64,000 bases of DNA from Cystobasidium ongulense (lineage: Eukaryota > Basidiomycota > Cystobasidiomycetes > Cystobasidiales > Cystobasidiaceae): assembly GCA_022835595.1 (NCBI GenBank), contig BQUP01000003.1:1970975-2034974 (forward strand), in the 5' to 3' direction. Within the stretch, counting starts at the first letter, position 1. Each line of letters starts with the position of its first letter. The position numbers and the translations under genes are program-made. Under the pieces are notes generated by a model. It saw nothing but the letters and a program-made list of their open reading frames with translations. It ran no database searches and was not told the DNA's origin. Shown piece after piece: positions 31,053 to 42,276 of this stretch.

Positions 31053-34000
31053 TCATCTTGTTGCTGCGAGATCTGCTTTAACGTCTCGTAATGCTCTGTC
31101 TACTTCAGTCATCTTGTACTCATCCACACCTGCTGGAATATAGAATTGGAATGGTCAGCATTGATACAGACTATAAGATAGAAGTGTAAGGTTATTGACT
31201 CACATTCGACTTGTAAAGCTAGAATTGTCTGCTTTTCAGTTTCAACAGCGACGACCTGAACAGCAATATCAGAACGATAAACGTTTCCTTCATTTTAAGA
31301 CTGGTACTAACCTGCTTTTCCAAAGCACTCTCGATAAGCTCATCTGTCTGACATGTCCATCCGAATCGTTTCGATAGCAGATTAGTAATATCGCTCTTGT
31401 TTCTTACTGTGCCTGCTAAGGTGCGCCAACTAAGATCAAAATTTATAGTTGATCAGTTGCAGCCAAGTTACTCTGCTTAACCCTCGATTAGTTACCATTT
31501 TTCCAGCTCGGCTTGCGCTCTGAGATCTGTGCTGTCGTTCGATGAGTCTGTCTGGGTGTCTCGGAATATGCCTGGAACGCACAGAATAAGTTCGAGCCGA
31601 ACAAGAAGGAAAGAAAGAAGTAGAAAGAGCGAACTTACTTGCCCAGCTATCCATTGCGCCTGCCATAGCATCAACGAAGACCGTAGCATCTATGTTTTCG
31701 GTATCACGCACTCCTGTGGAAACATTCTCGTCTGTTTCCTTTACACCCAGCCCGACTCTCATTGGACCTTGGGTTACAATATCTTTACACGTCAAAACCA
31801 TAGCTGCAGGGAAGATCGACGTTCGATAAAGGGACATCATTCGTTTCTGGAAAGAGTGATCCACTGAGATATTACATCAGAGGAGAATTACAATCTTTGG
31901 GGCTGTCAATGCTCGGTCAAATAGGCCTACTAGATTCTAGAGCCCTTTGGAATGCGTTGAGCTTGACCTGAACTGCGGTATGTGGCTCTCCGCTCTCCGG
32001 TTCCTCGGCATTGAGTGGCTTATTTGCATCCGAATTGCTCGACGATAATACTACGGGCGCCGAAGAGGAAACAGCGGGTAAAATAGACTGATTTTTGGAT
32101 TCTTCACGCTGAAGAGCGCCAATGCTTTCAACAGGTGGGGTGATGATCGATACATCATCAATACATTGGATCCGACCAGCCTTGTTCAATACTCGCGTAG
32201 CTTCATCGAATACATGATGCCATGAATCTTCAGGTATTGAATCTCCTGCAAAAGCTATTCTGACAAAATCAAAACTGTCGTCTTCGAATGGCCAGCGTTC
32301 GAGGAAATTGGCTTGGATGAAACTGATGCGCGATGCGGATTGCCGGGGATAGCGAGAGGGTGGAATGAGAATTGGCGCAATATCTATGCCTTAATGTATG
32401 CATCCTTGTCAGTTCGGGCACGAGCGTGTACCTTAGACAGGCGACATTTACCGGTAAAGTGTGTCTCAGTCCACGTTTCCGCTGCTTCGACTGAGGGCAG
32501 AACGGTAGCACGTATTAATCAAGTCGGGCAATGATCTGGTTTGTGTCCTCGCTGGGAAGAGGAGTGCCATACACTACTCACAAATCCAGGGTGCTGATAT
32601 TTCGCAACCGACATCGAGTGCCCGATTCGGTCTAAATCCTCTGAACTTCTCCTTCTCCGACCAAGGTAGCATACATCCTTCCCTTCTAGCAGCTTGATAG
32701 CGCATATACCGAAAATCCAATAGTCTACTATCGTACCCTTGCGAGTAGGGGACCTTATCGGGAGAAAATGGATGATCAGGCGGGGAGGACCAATTGGACC
32801 TAGAAAAGAAAGACCAATCTGAGCTATCCTCATTCCCAGATTGATATCCCGGTCCAGAAGTAATAACAGAAGGACGATCAGGTGTTGCGGATATCGTGCT
32901 CTTTTGCCCGTAAGGCAGACCGAAGAGTGGATCAGTTTGAGGCAGGGTATCACCATCCTTGCGAGAACTAGAATTGGAGGCCCGTTCAATTGAAGGTCTT
33001 GAATCACGTACTGATCTAGTAGAATCAGTTGCGCTAAACTCGCCCGAATATCTCGTCGTAGTACTTATACTACCCATAGTATGCGGTAGCGTAAGGGTGC
33101 TATGCAGATCTTTCTGAAGCTGCGGAGGGCCGCCCTTGCTCGACAGTACTATTTTCGACGCAGGCTTATCAAGTACAGCTTTCCTGGGAATAGTCTGAGC
33201 AGCCGTGCCCATTTTCTCTGGTTGTCCCGCACTTGAAGACTGAGTAGACTTTTCCTCACGGACGCTCTGGATATTATTCGCGGAGGGAGCTTGACTGAGT
33301 GTTGAGGATTTGGTACGTGATTGCTGAATATTACAAGGATTGTTGACAGAAGCTATTCCCACATTAGATCCAGGCTGCAAAGGAGGTAGTCTATCCCCCT
33401 CGTAATGTTTCGCAGGTGCTGTTGAGGGCCGTTTTGGCGAGAAGGATGATGATTTGTTCGGCGCACTCGAGTTTGGAGATGAGGAAAGGATACTGGATGG
33501 AACTGATGATAAAATTGATCCTAATGAACTCCACGAGCTTTCCGAAGCTAAGCCAGTGCTTGAGCCTATAGATCGTGGTGAAGATGTTTGTACAGTCTGC
33601 CGTGATAGCGGAGAGGGAGGGGTTGTTCTCGGAGATACGGATTCTGGAGCTGGAGGCTGTCCTGATGGAGTTTTAGAAGTAGTCTTTGAGGATGCGTTGA
33701 AGGGCTTGCTACTCCCACCCGCACTCGCAGGTCGTCGACTATTGTCGCCAAACAAGCGAGACATGGTAGAGACTGAGGGCGCACTATGAGCCAGTGACGA
33801 AGTAGTCGGAGGGGTGAGACTAGTAGGTGCTAAGGTGACTGTCGGTGTTGTGGTTATGTTCGAAGGGCCAGCATAAGAGCGCCTGCGCCGTTCGCGAGCG
33901 GTCCAAGCTGGTTCAGCTTCACCAGCTCCCGAACTGACAGGGTGAGAGTATGACTGCGAGATGCTAGAGCCAATCTCCTCGTCCGGGGGACTTCTTGAGG

Positions 34001-34343
34001 ACGCTGACACCTGCAATCCTAACCCGGAGATGTCGCTTGAAGCGCGGCGAGTCTGTTGAGCAGCAGCGCTCGAGACAGCGCGAAGTTGGTCCTGCTCCGT
34101 CCACCAGCCAGTCACGGAGGATCGCAGAGCGCCAGGAGCTCTTGTGAGAGTGTTTTGAGCAGCTGTAAAAGGAGTAGAGAAGCTGCTCCAATTGTGTCGA
34201 GAAGCAACCTCTCTGGTTGTGGACGCTGCATTTCGAGTGGTCGAGGTGGAGGCACGTGCCTCTGCCGTTCGTCTTTGTTGGCGAGTTTCGTCCAGCTTGA
34301 TGTCGTTGCTAAGAGCTGTTGAAGCATGTGCACTTTGAGTCAA
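31053..34343 (-). CDS. Class I SAM-dependent methyltransferase (LaeA/UMTA-like) with long disordered N-terminus
   Basis: Exons 34343-32582, 32490-32452, 32389-31931, 31863-31639, 31571-31496, 31431-31410, 31347-31312, 31255-31204 and 31132-31053 join in frame to about 916 residues. The first about 560 residues are Ser/Thr/Pro-rich. Then come FRYMRYQAARREGCMLPWSE and the methyltransferase fold: motif I ALDVGCEISAPWI, motif II-like TGIDIAPILIPP, ISFIQANFLERWPFEDDSFD (motif IV region) and a post-motif segment ending AGRIQCIDD. A helical C-terminal part follows, ending DVKADLAATR. The order and spacing resemble LaeA/UMTA-type fungal methyltransferases, but the glycine-rich loop is degenerate (GCEISAP). 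The substrate is unknown. The 5' end is unresolved: the frame runs to 34343 without an ATG, and an in-frame stop lies just upstream, so a short 5' exon must be missing or the first in-frame ATG (MSRLFGDN, about 33764) is used. Position 34343 is therefore not a true start. Confidence 0.75.
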
Positions 34344-35307
34344 CGCATGATGACTTATCTCATGTGCAGCTGTTTGGCGAGCCTACCTTGTTGCATGTGA
34401 GGCCTCGTTCGCGGCAATCTGCAGGGGAAAGAGCAGAACAGCAGCTACCTAATTACTGAGTCTACAGGGAAGGAAGACAAGCAGCAGCACAAGTGCTGCA
34501 CCACCATCACCATCACTACCATTGCATCTAATTCATATGTCTCGGCCATTCCCATCGCTCGCGCTTCGGCATTGCTTCTCAGCTTCCGCACCTTAGCGTC
34601 TGCATGCATGTCTCTGCTCCCTCGCATCCATGGCGAATTCCCGGATATGAATGGAAGATCCGAACGGTGCAGATCCCTTGGTGTACTGCTGATACTGCAT
34701 CTAGAAGAGGTCATTCAGATAAACATGCGCCGCTGGACGTCTGTCCTGGACGGTTGGAATACGGTACTCGGGAGGCGAATCTGACTGAAGTGGTCGAGAG
34801 CGGTAGACGCTCGGAAAGGTCGACGAGGAAGAGACAGTCCTTTGCATCTGTGATTTACTTCGCTATGGATAGTGATGGTGCAGCGCACCCCGTTCGCTTC
34901 TTGTTTAGGTAGTCTTGTTCTCAGCCCGCTGTGGGTCGAAATTCAGGCCAGCGACAATACCGTCGGGGCAAGCACGAATTGGAGGTGGGTATATGATAAG
35001 CTTCCTACGACCCGCTGCACTTGCTTCACGCCGCAATAACTCGCATAGCGGATGGTTATGCAGAAGTCGAGCAAACGGCGTGCCCAAGGTCTCCAAAAGA
35101 CCCGAGTCTCAAGCAAGGCTGATCGCGAGAATGAGAAGCGCCTGGAAAGGTGGCTTCTCAATAATATGTGGTGTTCATTCAATACAGACTTATCGCAATA
35201 CAATCTAAAGCTAATGCTTGATACAATCGCTTGAAACCCAATTCTACCTGTCATTGTCCACCTGGGCCTACTTGTCCGCCACATGAATATACATGCTATC
35301 CATCTAC
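34344..35307. other. Intergenic region upstream of the methyltransferase gene
   Basis: About 960 bp lie between the 5' part of the methyltransferase gene and the stop of the SRPBCC gene, both on the minus strand. It should contain the missing first exon and promoter of the methyltransferase gene. A CACCATCACCATCACTACC simple-sequence patch lies near 34500. Open stretches on both strands show no motifs. Confidence 0.45.
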
Positions 35308-36007
35308 TCAACGGCCTCCCACAATCTCCTCGCACCTCTTCTTCATTTCCTCATTGAAGCTCTGAAATCCCTTTGTAGTATCAGCTCCCATAGCAGTCCA
35401 TTTCAAAAGTGTGCATAAAACACCCTGAAATTCCTCCGACTGGATGAGCTCGGTCTTGCTCCCACCGTCTATAGCTTTGAAAACAAAGGCGTGTTTACCA
35501 TCGAAGAGGACTTTTGGAATTATAAATTGACCTAACCAAGCGAATTCTGTTGGAGTGTTGGTCTGTAAGGTGAGGAAACCCGCTTATCAGCTGAAGTCGC
35601 TTCCTGTTTCTCACGTGCTTTCAAGTCTTGTCCACCACGTGGCGACAGACAGCGAGTAGCTTTCGTCGTCTAGAAGGCGTCCTGGGCCAAGCATGTGGAA
35701 CTTACAACTACGACGGGGCTGAAAGTCATGCCCTTCAATTCTACCTTGAGCTTTGAGCCGACAGCGGGACCATCTGCACTTTGTGATGCGGCGGGAGACC
35801 CATTGCTGTCGAGTTGCTGGATGCTGCGAATATGTGCAGATGCCCACTGCGGGAAGCTCGGGAAGTCGAGCATCTTGTGATCCAGGCGAAGTCCTATCAG
35901 CAATGGAGTTGTCTCTGTTCCTGAGACGATCTACATACGGTCGACCGCACAACACTAGGTGGGGCGTTGATTTGGATAGATGTGGATATCCTGTACGAGA
36001 GTGCCAT
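35308..36007 (-). CDS. SRPBCC (polyketide cyclase/START-like) domain protein
   Basis: Three exons (36007-35939, 35873-35706, 35562-35308) give 163 residues. The start MALSYRISTSIQINAPPSVV is the typical first strand of SRPBCC domains. It is followed by RSTMLDFPSFPQWASAHI, LKVELKGMTFSPVV, and the C-terminal FDGKHAFVFKAIDGGSKTEL, IQSEEFQGVLCTLLKW and GFQSFNEEMKKRCEEI helix. This helix-grip fold binds hydrophobic ligands. Single-domain fungal members are mostly uncharacterised, so no substrate can be named. No signal peptide is present, so a cytosolic location is likely. The length is normal for the domain. The second intron (143 nt) is about twice the local average. The gene diverges from PHO85. 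Confidence 0.75.
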
Positions 36008-36589
36008 GTTAAGTGAGCCTTGTCAGGAGAGAGCAATGGACAGTTAGGAAGAGGGAGAGGAAGACCTGTCAGACGACAGCTGCAGATCTGCATGTGCATG
36101 TGCCAATGTCCGATAAGTGCTGGTCCTGCCGCCCGTTACCGCCGAGAGTTCGGATACGATGGATCCAGCCCCGGGTGATGGACATCCTGACGCGCTTCGA
36201 TATCACAGCAGTGTTGCTTGCAGCAGATTGAGATCTCCAGATGAGAGTGGGCCGGGATGTGCTGTCAGACAGACAGTATTGAAGAGCAACGTGATCGAGG
36301 TTCTGGAGCGTGGTGGATGGAGGCTGGATGAGCTGGGCAGCGTGCTTTGCTTTTCCATTATTATTGTCATTGCACGGCCATCGCGTTCACAGAGTTGACA
36401 GTCTTACCTCTCCTCAACTCTAAAAAGCTTCCGCACAGCGAGAGCCATCACCAGACACTCAACGCTCCCTCGAACTCGTCCATCCCCACCCGTGCCTGGC
36501 AAACACCTTGCTGGACAAGCACCGCGACACGCTTCGAGCTGCACCACCACAACCACAACCACAGCTAGCAAGGCCGCTGTCACCCCATC
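36008..36589. promoter_or_regulatory. Divergent promoter region of the SRPBCC gene and PHO85
   Basis: A 582-bp interval separates two divergent start codons. The 60 bp before the PHO85 ATG are CA-rich (CACCACAACCACAACCACAG), like other leaders in this window. No specific factor site can be named with confidence. Confidence 0.4.
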
Positions 36590-37933
36590 ATGTCAAACAC
36601 ACCATATATCGTGCTGGAGAAGCTCGGAGAGGGCACATATGCCACGGTCCACAAGGTGCGCTTGTTCATCTGCATTCAGCGTCAGTCGCAAGGGGCAAGC
36701 AAGTCGAGCATGTTGCTCGAGGACAAGCATCCCGAGCGTTCTGCTTGCCTACCTACTATGACTAGACTGCATCAAGCGGGATAATGACACGCTAAATTGT
36801 ATCTCATAGGGCCGCTCAAGGAGCACAAACGAAATCGTCGCCCTCAAGGAGATTCATCTCGACTCTGAAGAGGGCACACCTTCCACTGCCATTCGAGAGA
36901 TCAGTCTCATGAAGGAATTGAAGGTGCGAGGGTTCCATGTCATCATAACAATGCTATCCAACATTGCTGACATTCGGGTCCACACCCGTCCTTCTAACGC
37001 GTGGCGTCAACAGCATCCCAACATTGTCCGACTATACGATGTCATCCACACCGAGAACAAGCTCGTTCTAGTATTCGAGTTCATGGATCTTGACCTAAAG
37101 AAGTACATGGATTCATACGGTGACCGGGGCGTTTTAGAACCTCCAATCGTCCGCTCCTTTATGTGGCAATTACTCATGGGAACCGCCTTCTGTCACGAAA
37201 ACCGAGTACTACATCGCGATCTTAAACCTCAAAATTTACTCATCAACAAACGAGGTGAACTCAAATTGGCAGACTTTGGTCTTGCTAGAGCTTTTGGTAT
37301 CCCTGTCAATACGTTCTCCAACGAGGTCGTCACATTATGGTATCGCGCACCAGATGTTCTCATGGGTTCGAGAACATACTCTACTAGCATCGATGTGTGG
37401 AGTTGTGGCTGTATAATGGCGGAAATGCTATCTGGAGTCCCTCTTTTCAGAGGAAGAGACAATAATGATCAGCTCAATCAGATCCTGCGCATCCTCGGAA
37501 CGCCAGACGAGCAGACTCTGCGCCGCATAGTCCAGGATAGTGTGAGTTGCACATATGCGTACAGTATGACAGTCTGGCCTAGCTAATTGTCCCATGGCAT
37601 ACTCCCTTCCTATCACAGCCTGAAATTCAGCTTAAACCATTCCCACGGACACCAAAGATTCCCTTCGGTACGCTGTATCCCAAGATCGCCCCTCTAGCCA
37701 TCGACCTCCTCGAAAAACTCCTTCAATTTGATCCATCTCGTCGTCTATCATGTGACGAAGCTTTACAACACCCTTACTTTACTCAGAGCCAAACTGGAAT
37801 GGCACAGCCTGGTTCTGGTCAGCAGCAATATGGCCTAGACGAGCGCGCTCAAATGCAAGCTCATCAACAGGCACAACAGGCGCTACAACAGCAGCAGCAA
37901 CAGCAACAGCAATACACTGGAAGAGGTTATTAA
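36590..37933 (+). CDS. PHO85: Pho85-type cyclin-dependent kinase
   Basis: Four exons (36590-36655, 36810-36923, 37014-37541, 37619-37933) give 340 residues. Clear kinase motifs are the Gly loop [19 protein letters not shown] (catalytic Lys), the cyclin-binding helix [39 protein letters not shown] (activation loop), [12 protein letters not shown] and [14 protein letters not shown]. The activation-loop and APDVLMG sequences point to the Pho85/CDK5 branch rather than Cdc28. Pho85 with its cyclins controls phosphate and nutrient signalling, glycogen metabolism and the cell cycle. The C-terminal about 50 residues after the kinase fold are Gln-rich (encoded partly by CAG repeats) and end YTGRGY. 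All introns are GT-AG, and the first splits the Gly loop region. Confidence 0.95.
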
Positions 37934-38578
37934 GCTTGAAAGGGACGCTTTCAATTCTATACGAATTGAATAGATTAATGTAGCAGGTCGAGGGAGTTTA
38001 TAAGCGTACCTCAGACCATTTATTTGCAAATGTGAAGAACATGTAATGAAGTGCTCTTGCTCTTTCCACGATTTCCTCATGTGTACTGCCTCGCCTTCTT
38101 GATACTTCGACAGTGTATTACGTCGGCTACAGAATATGTGTCAGTAATCAGGCCGTACAGAGCGAGCAAGGGGAGAGAAGATGCATTAGTGAAAGCAGCC
38201 ATAACACTCAACAACGAACTTCAGCCGAACTGGAGACTAGATTATTTCCGTAAAGCACGCCGAATCGCGTTATGAATTGCCACCTTTCCTACAAAATGTT
38301 TTTTTGGCGCGCCGAGTACAATAATAATCATTTTGACGCCCGCAGCAGCCGGAAATAGTACAGCGCACTACGATCTGAATAATAGCGTTGGAGAGTTCTC
38401 CTTCAGACGCGTCCTTGTCTGCTGGTTCTGCCCCAACTCGTTGCTATTTGGACTGGGTTTGACTGCTTTGGTTTCCTTTTTCCGTCCGTCGTGCTTCCAT
38501 ACACTCATTTCCAACCGAGCAAGCGCGAACCTGTCGCGGATACACCCAAGCTTCCCATCACCCACGTCAGTCGACAGG
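37934..38578. promoter_or_regulatory. Intergenic region upstream of the first heparinase II/III-like gene
   Basis: About 645 bp lie between the PHO85 stop and the next ATG on the same strand. A T-run followed by GGCGCGCC occurs near 38300, and a pyrimidine-rich stretch (CCTTTTTCCGTCCGTCGTGC) near 38477 may be part of the core promoter. I see no coding signal. Confidence 0.4.
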
Positions 38579-41422
38579 ATGTCGCACAACTATTCTAGAT
38601 CATACGATTCGGGCGGTGGAGCGGAGTATCACTCTATGAACGACATGAATCGCCCTCAAGGTCCTCAGCAGGCGTATAACACTGGTGGCGCTGGCGGCTA
38701 TCCTTCCACCATGCAAGGCTACAAAGGTAGCACCTCGCAGCCATGGTACAAGACTCCTTGGGCTAAGATTGGTATACCGGTCCTTCTGATTATTGGCAAG
38801 TCCTTCTCTATCATGATGTTCTTGCTTCTGTAGCACTGCTTTATATGCAACTCGGTTACTTAGGCTAATTTTGGGATATTCTGCTCTCTGTTATACAGCC
38901 ATTATTGCCGGCGTGGTTGGAGGCGTTGAAGGTTCTAAACATTCAAGCAGCTCAACAACAAGCAGCAAAGGCATCAGTAACAATGCTGCCAATGCCGTTG
39001 CAGATTCCTCTGTTGATTGTAAGTTGCCGAACCGTTGATCTCATCAGCGAAAATAGGGGTACTTCTGTTTACCGAAATACCTGACCAACACTTGCACTTC
39101 CTCTTTCTCGTTCTTACCTCTCAACGCAGCCAACGGAAATCCGGTCTATAGCTCGACTGCGTCGGCCTCGGCACCATCCGTTACTGGATCAGCATCTGCA
39201 ACATGCTCTTCCAGTAACCCGCAATACACGACCGGCGCATCCGGCATCCAGATCCGAACCGACCACCCTAGACTGTTCGCCGATGAAGCAAAGTGGAACT
39301 GCTTACCTGCTCAGATACAAAGTGATGCTTATCTTCGCGCATGGAATGATACTATCATCGCCAATGCTACGCGTTATGCTGCTATGGATCCAGTCCAATA
39401 TACACCTGACGGTGGACTGAGCGGATCAGGCGTCCTCGATGTAGCAAGAGAGCTGCAGCTTAGAACTAAGCATTGGGCTTATGCTTGGCGTATGACCAAT
39501 GATTCTACTTGGGTTACGCGGACATGGCAAGAACTACAAGTCGCCTCTGGCAATGCTACACAGTCGTTCGGAAACGGCACTACACGATGGAACCCATCTC
39601 ATTTCCTGTGAGCACCAAATATAACAGATGTTTTTGATCTACAAACTGATGCTCATATGCCGATGTCGTTCGTAGTGACTTGGCCGAATTCACCCTCGCA
39701 TTCGCTTACTCGTACGATTGGATGTACGACGCCTGGACGGAAGAGCAACGCACTGCTATCATGTGGTCCATTATCAATCTCGGTCTCAATTACGGCCTCA
39801 ATTCGTATACAGACCAGTCATCTGGATATAGCTGGTGGCAAACCACCAATGGAAATTGGAACAACGTCTGCAATGGCGGGCTGACTTTGGGCGCACTAGC
39901 TGTCGCAACAGAAGACCCCACCGGAACAGCACAGCAGCTACTCTCCAATACGATCGCGAACGTCAAGCTCAATGGTGCTACGGCAGTTCAACCAGATGGT
40001 ACTTGGACAGAAACTTCTGACTACTGGTACTTTGGTACAACTGGATTCTCACAGATGGTCTCTGGCTTAATTACCGCTACTGGATCCGATCAAGGTCTTC
40101 TAGACGCAAATCCAAGCTACAACTTGACTGGTCTCTTCCACATGTACGGTACTGGATTTGTTCAGAAGTTCAACTACGGTGATTGTGGTCCGAACAAGTA
40201 CACTGCTACAGCCAATGGTCTCATCCTCTTTGCGGATCAATTCAACAGTGAGTGGAATGGGACTACGTCTCTAAGGAGGATGTTCTAACTTCTTCTCGTC
40301 GACCTGTCAGTCCCCATGTATTCCCTATACCAACGAGACAGACCCGATGCAGCAGAGCCGCTCGCACTGCTTTGGTATAACACAGATACCGCTGGCGACT
40401 GGTGGTACAATCTAGCTCTCGACCATCACTTCTCGTACGAAGCCGATGCTTGGGTATCCATGCGATCTTCCTGGACGGACTCCAACGGCTTATACGTTGC
40501 CATGAAGGCTGGTAATTTGACAGGCCATCAAACAGTAAGTCGTTTTCTCCTCCGCGATGGCCATGTCTTGAAGCGAACTAAATCACAATCATGATCCATA
40601 GCACGGGGATCTCGACACTGGCGATTTTGTGCTAGAGGCCCTTGGACAGAGATGGGCAGGCGAGCTATGTCAAAATGACTACTTGGCGCCTGAGTACTTC
40701 GCCTCTGAAGCTCAAGACGCTGTTCGATGGACATACTACCGCGATATGACAGAAGGACAGAACACCTTCGTTATTGGCGGTCAAAATCAGCTCGTTGACA
40801 AGGCTCCCCCTACCACTTATGACTCGACGGGAGAACAGCAATCTTCGCTTGACTATACCGTGCCTTCCACTTCGGCCGCTTATATGTGGACTGATATGAG
40901 TACTGTCTACAGCAACCATGCGTGAGTTAGCCATCATATTGTGGCCGCCTTTGCTATCACTTCCTTTTCACTGACCTCTATATCTTGCACAGAACCTCGG
41001 CTAAACGAGGTATCCGAGTATACAACGAGCGTCGACAAGTTCTTTTGCAAGATGAAATTGTTGGCGCCGATGCAGCAGGTCAATGGCGCATGCAGACCAA
41101 TGCTACGATCTCCTACTCGTCCGACAGCCGAACAGCGACTCTCAGTCTAGGCGGTCAGACACTCCAAGCATCGATCTTAGCTTCAGCCGCAAACCTCACC
41201 TTCGTTACTCTGCCTGCGAACAGAACTTCAAACGCACCTCAATTGACAGAAGGGTACGATCTACCTAATCCAGGCGTTTCAGTTCTCGCTATCAACTTCC
41301 CTGCTGGCGATACTACACTCGAAGTCTTGTTCAACCCTCAATGGTCCGGTCTGTCAGCATCCGATTACAAAACACCTTCGAGCGTACCTTTATCTTCTTG
41401 GAGTACGACTTCACACAATTGA
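38579..41422 (+). CDS. Membrane-anchored heparinase II/III-like polysaccharide lyase, copy 1
   Basis: Seven exons (38579-38795, 38899-39018, 39130-39607, 39676-40247, 40311-40534, 40602-40921, 40993-41422) give 786 residues. A 60-residue cytosolic Gly/Ser/Tyr-rich head is followed by one transmembrane segment (WAKIGIPVLLIIG then AIIAGVVGGV), so this looks like a type II membrane protein. After a Ser/Thr-rich stalk comes an alpha/alpha-toroid region with IQIRTDHPRLF, GNWNNVCNGGLTLGALAV and DGTWTETSDYWYFG, then a beta domain starting HGDLDTGDFVLEALGQRWAG. These blocks are typical of heparinase II/III-like and chondroitin AC/alginate-lyase-fold proteins, which split uronate-containing polysaccharides by beta-elimination. 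The substrate is unknown; a cell-wall glucuronan is inference. Several N-glycosylation sites are present. Intron 1 must use a GC donor (GCAAGT at 38796), since no GT splice keeps the frame. Copy 2 lies 0.85 kb downstream. Confidence 0.82.
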
Positions 41423-42276
41423 TGGGATCGCTCTCTCGTATAGAAGCAAGTTTTAGCAAATAGTATCGGACTGGAATAATACCCTCAATCATCGTTCTGT
41501 GAAGATACCAGCTATCGAATGATATCTTTCTCGCAACGGACAATGCAATCTTTTCTCTAGAGGCTTTCCATCCATCGAAAATGCTCCCATTCTACAATGC
41601 AGGCAGTGTCCCTCGCGATGGGGTCGCAAATCGAATTGCCACACGAACCCTTCTCAAAGATAGCTAATGGGAACTATAGCATCTGTTCGAATCTTTAGGA
41701 CATTCTTGACATTGACAGAATTGTTCTTAGCGACACGCCCGACGGGCAACTCGACGTCTTTTCTTTTTCCATTCAGAAATCTCGCGTCCAGTCGTCTCGA
41801 TTGGAGGCTACCGTAAGCAACTCGGACAGCGGAAAGTGAAGAGAAGGCGACAAGCCTTATGTGAATGCTTGCAAGGACTCAAGCCTATTATGCTACTACT
41901 ACTCTAGAACCTCCCACTGGCCTGCTGTGACTGCCAAACCTACTTTCCTCTGGAATGCGCAACCGAGACTGACTTAGTGGTGGCAAATACTTCGCGCGTC
42001 TTTTACGCCACATTCCTCCATGCGCTGAATGCAGAGTTTCGCAAAACAACTGCACGCATGTTCTTGGAAAGAAGGCGACTGCTTTCCTGGCCTTTATCTT
42101 TCACCTACGACTGACTGAGTGCAGCAGTGGTCTATTCTTACTCCCTCACAGTCACTTCTCCTTCTTTCTTTTCGAGGTCCTTTCAAGCACGGCCATCGAC
42201 TTCGCCCGAAGGTTGTAGCGTTCGTCTCTGGCGCGCAATCAAAGCCATCAAGCGACGATAGAACGTGCATCTCAGC
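41423..42276. promoter_or_regulatory. Spacer between the two heparinase II/III-like genes
   Basis: About 850 bp hold the 3' UTR of copy 1 and the promoter of copy 2. A pyrimidine-rich run (CTTCTCCTTCTTTCTTTTCG) lies near 42150. By eye it shows no clear similarity to the region upstream of copy 1, so the duplication is not recent at the flanks. I see no gene or repeat. Confidence 0.4.
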
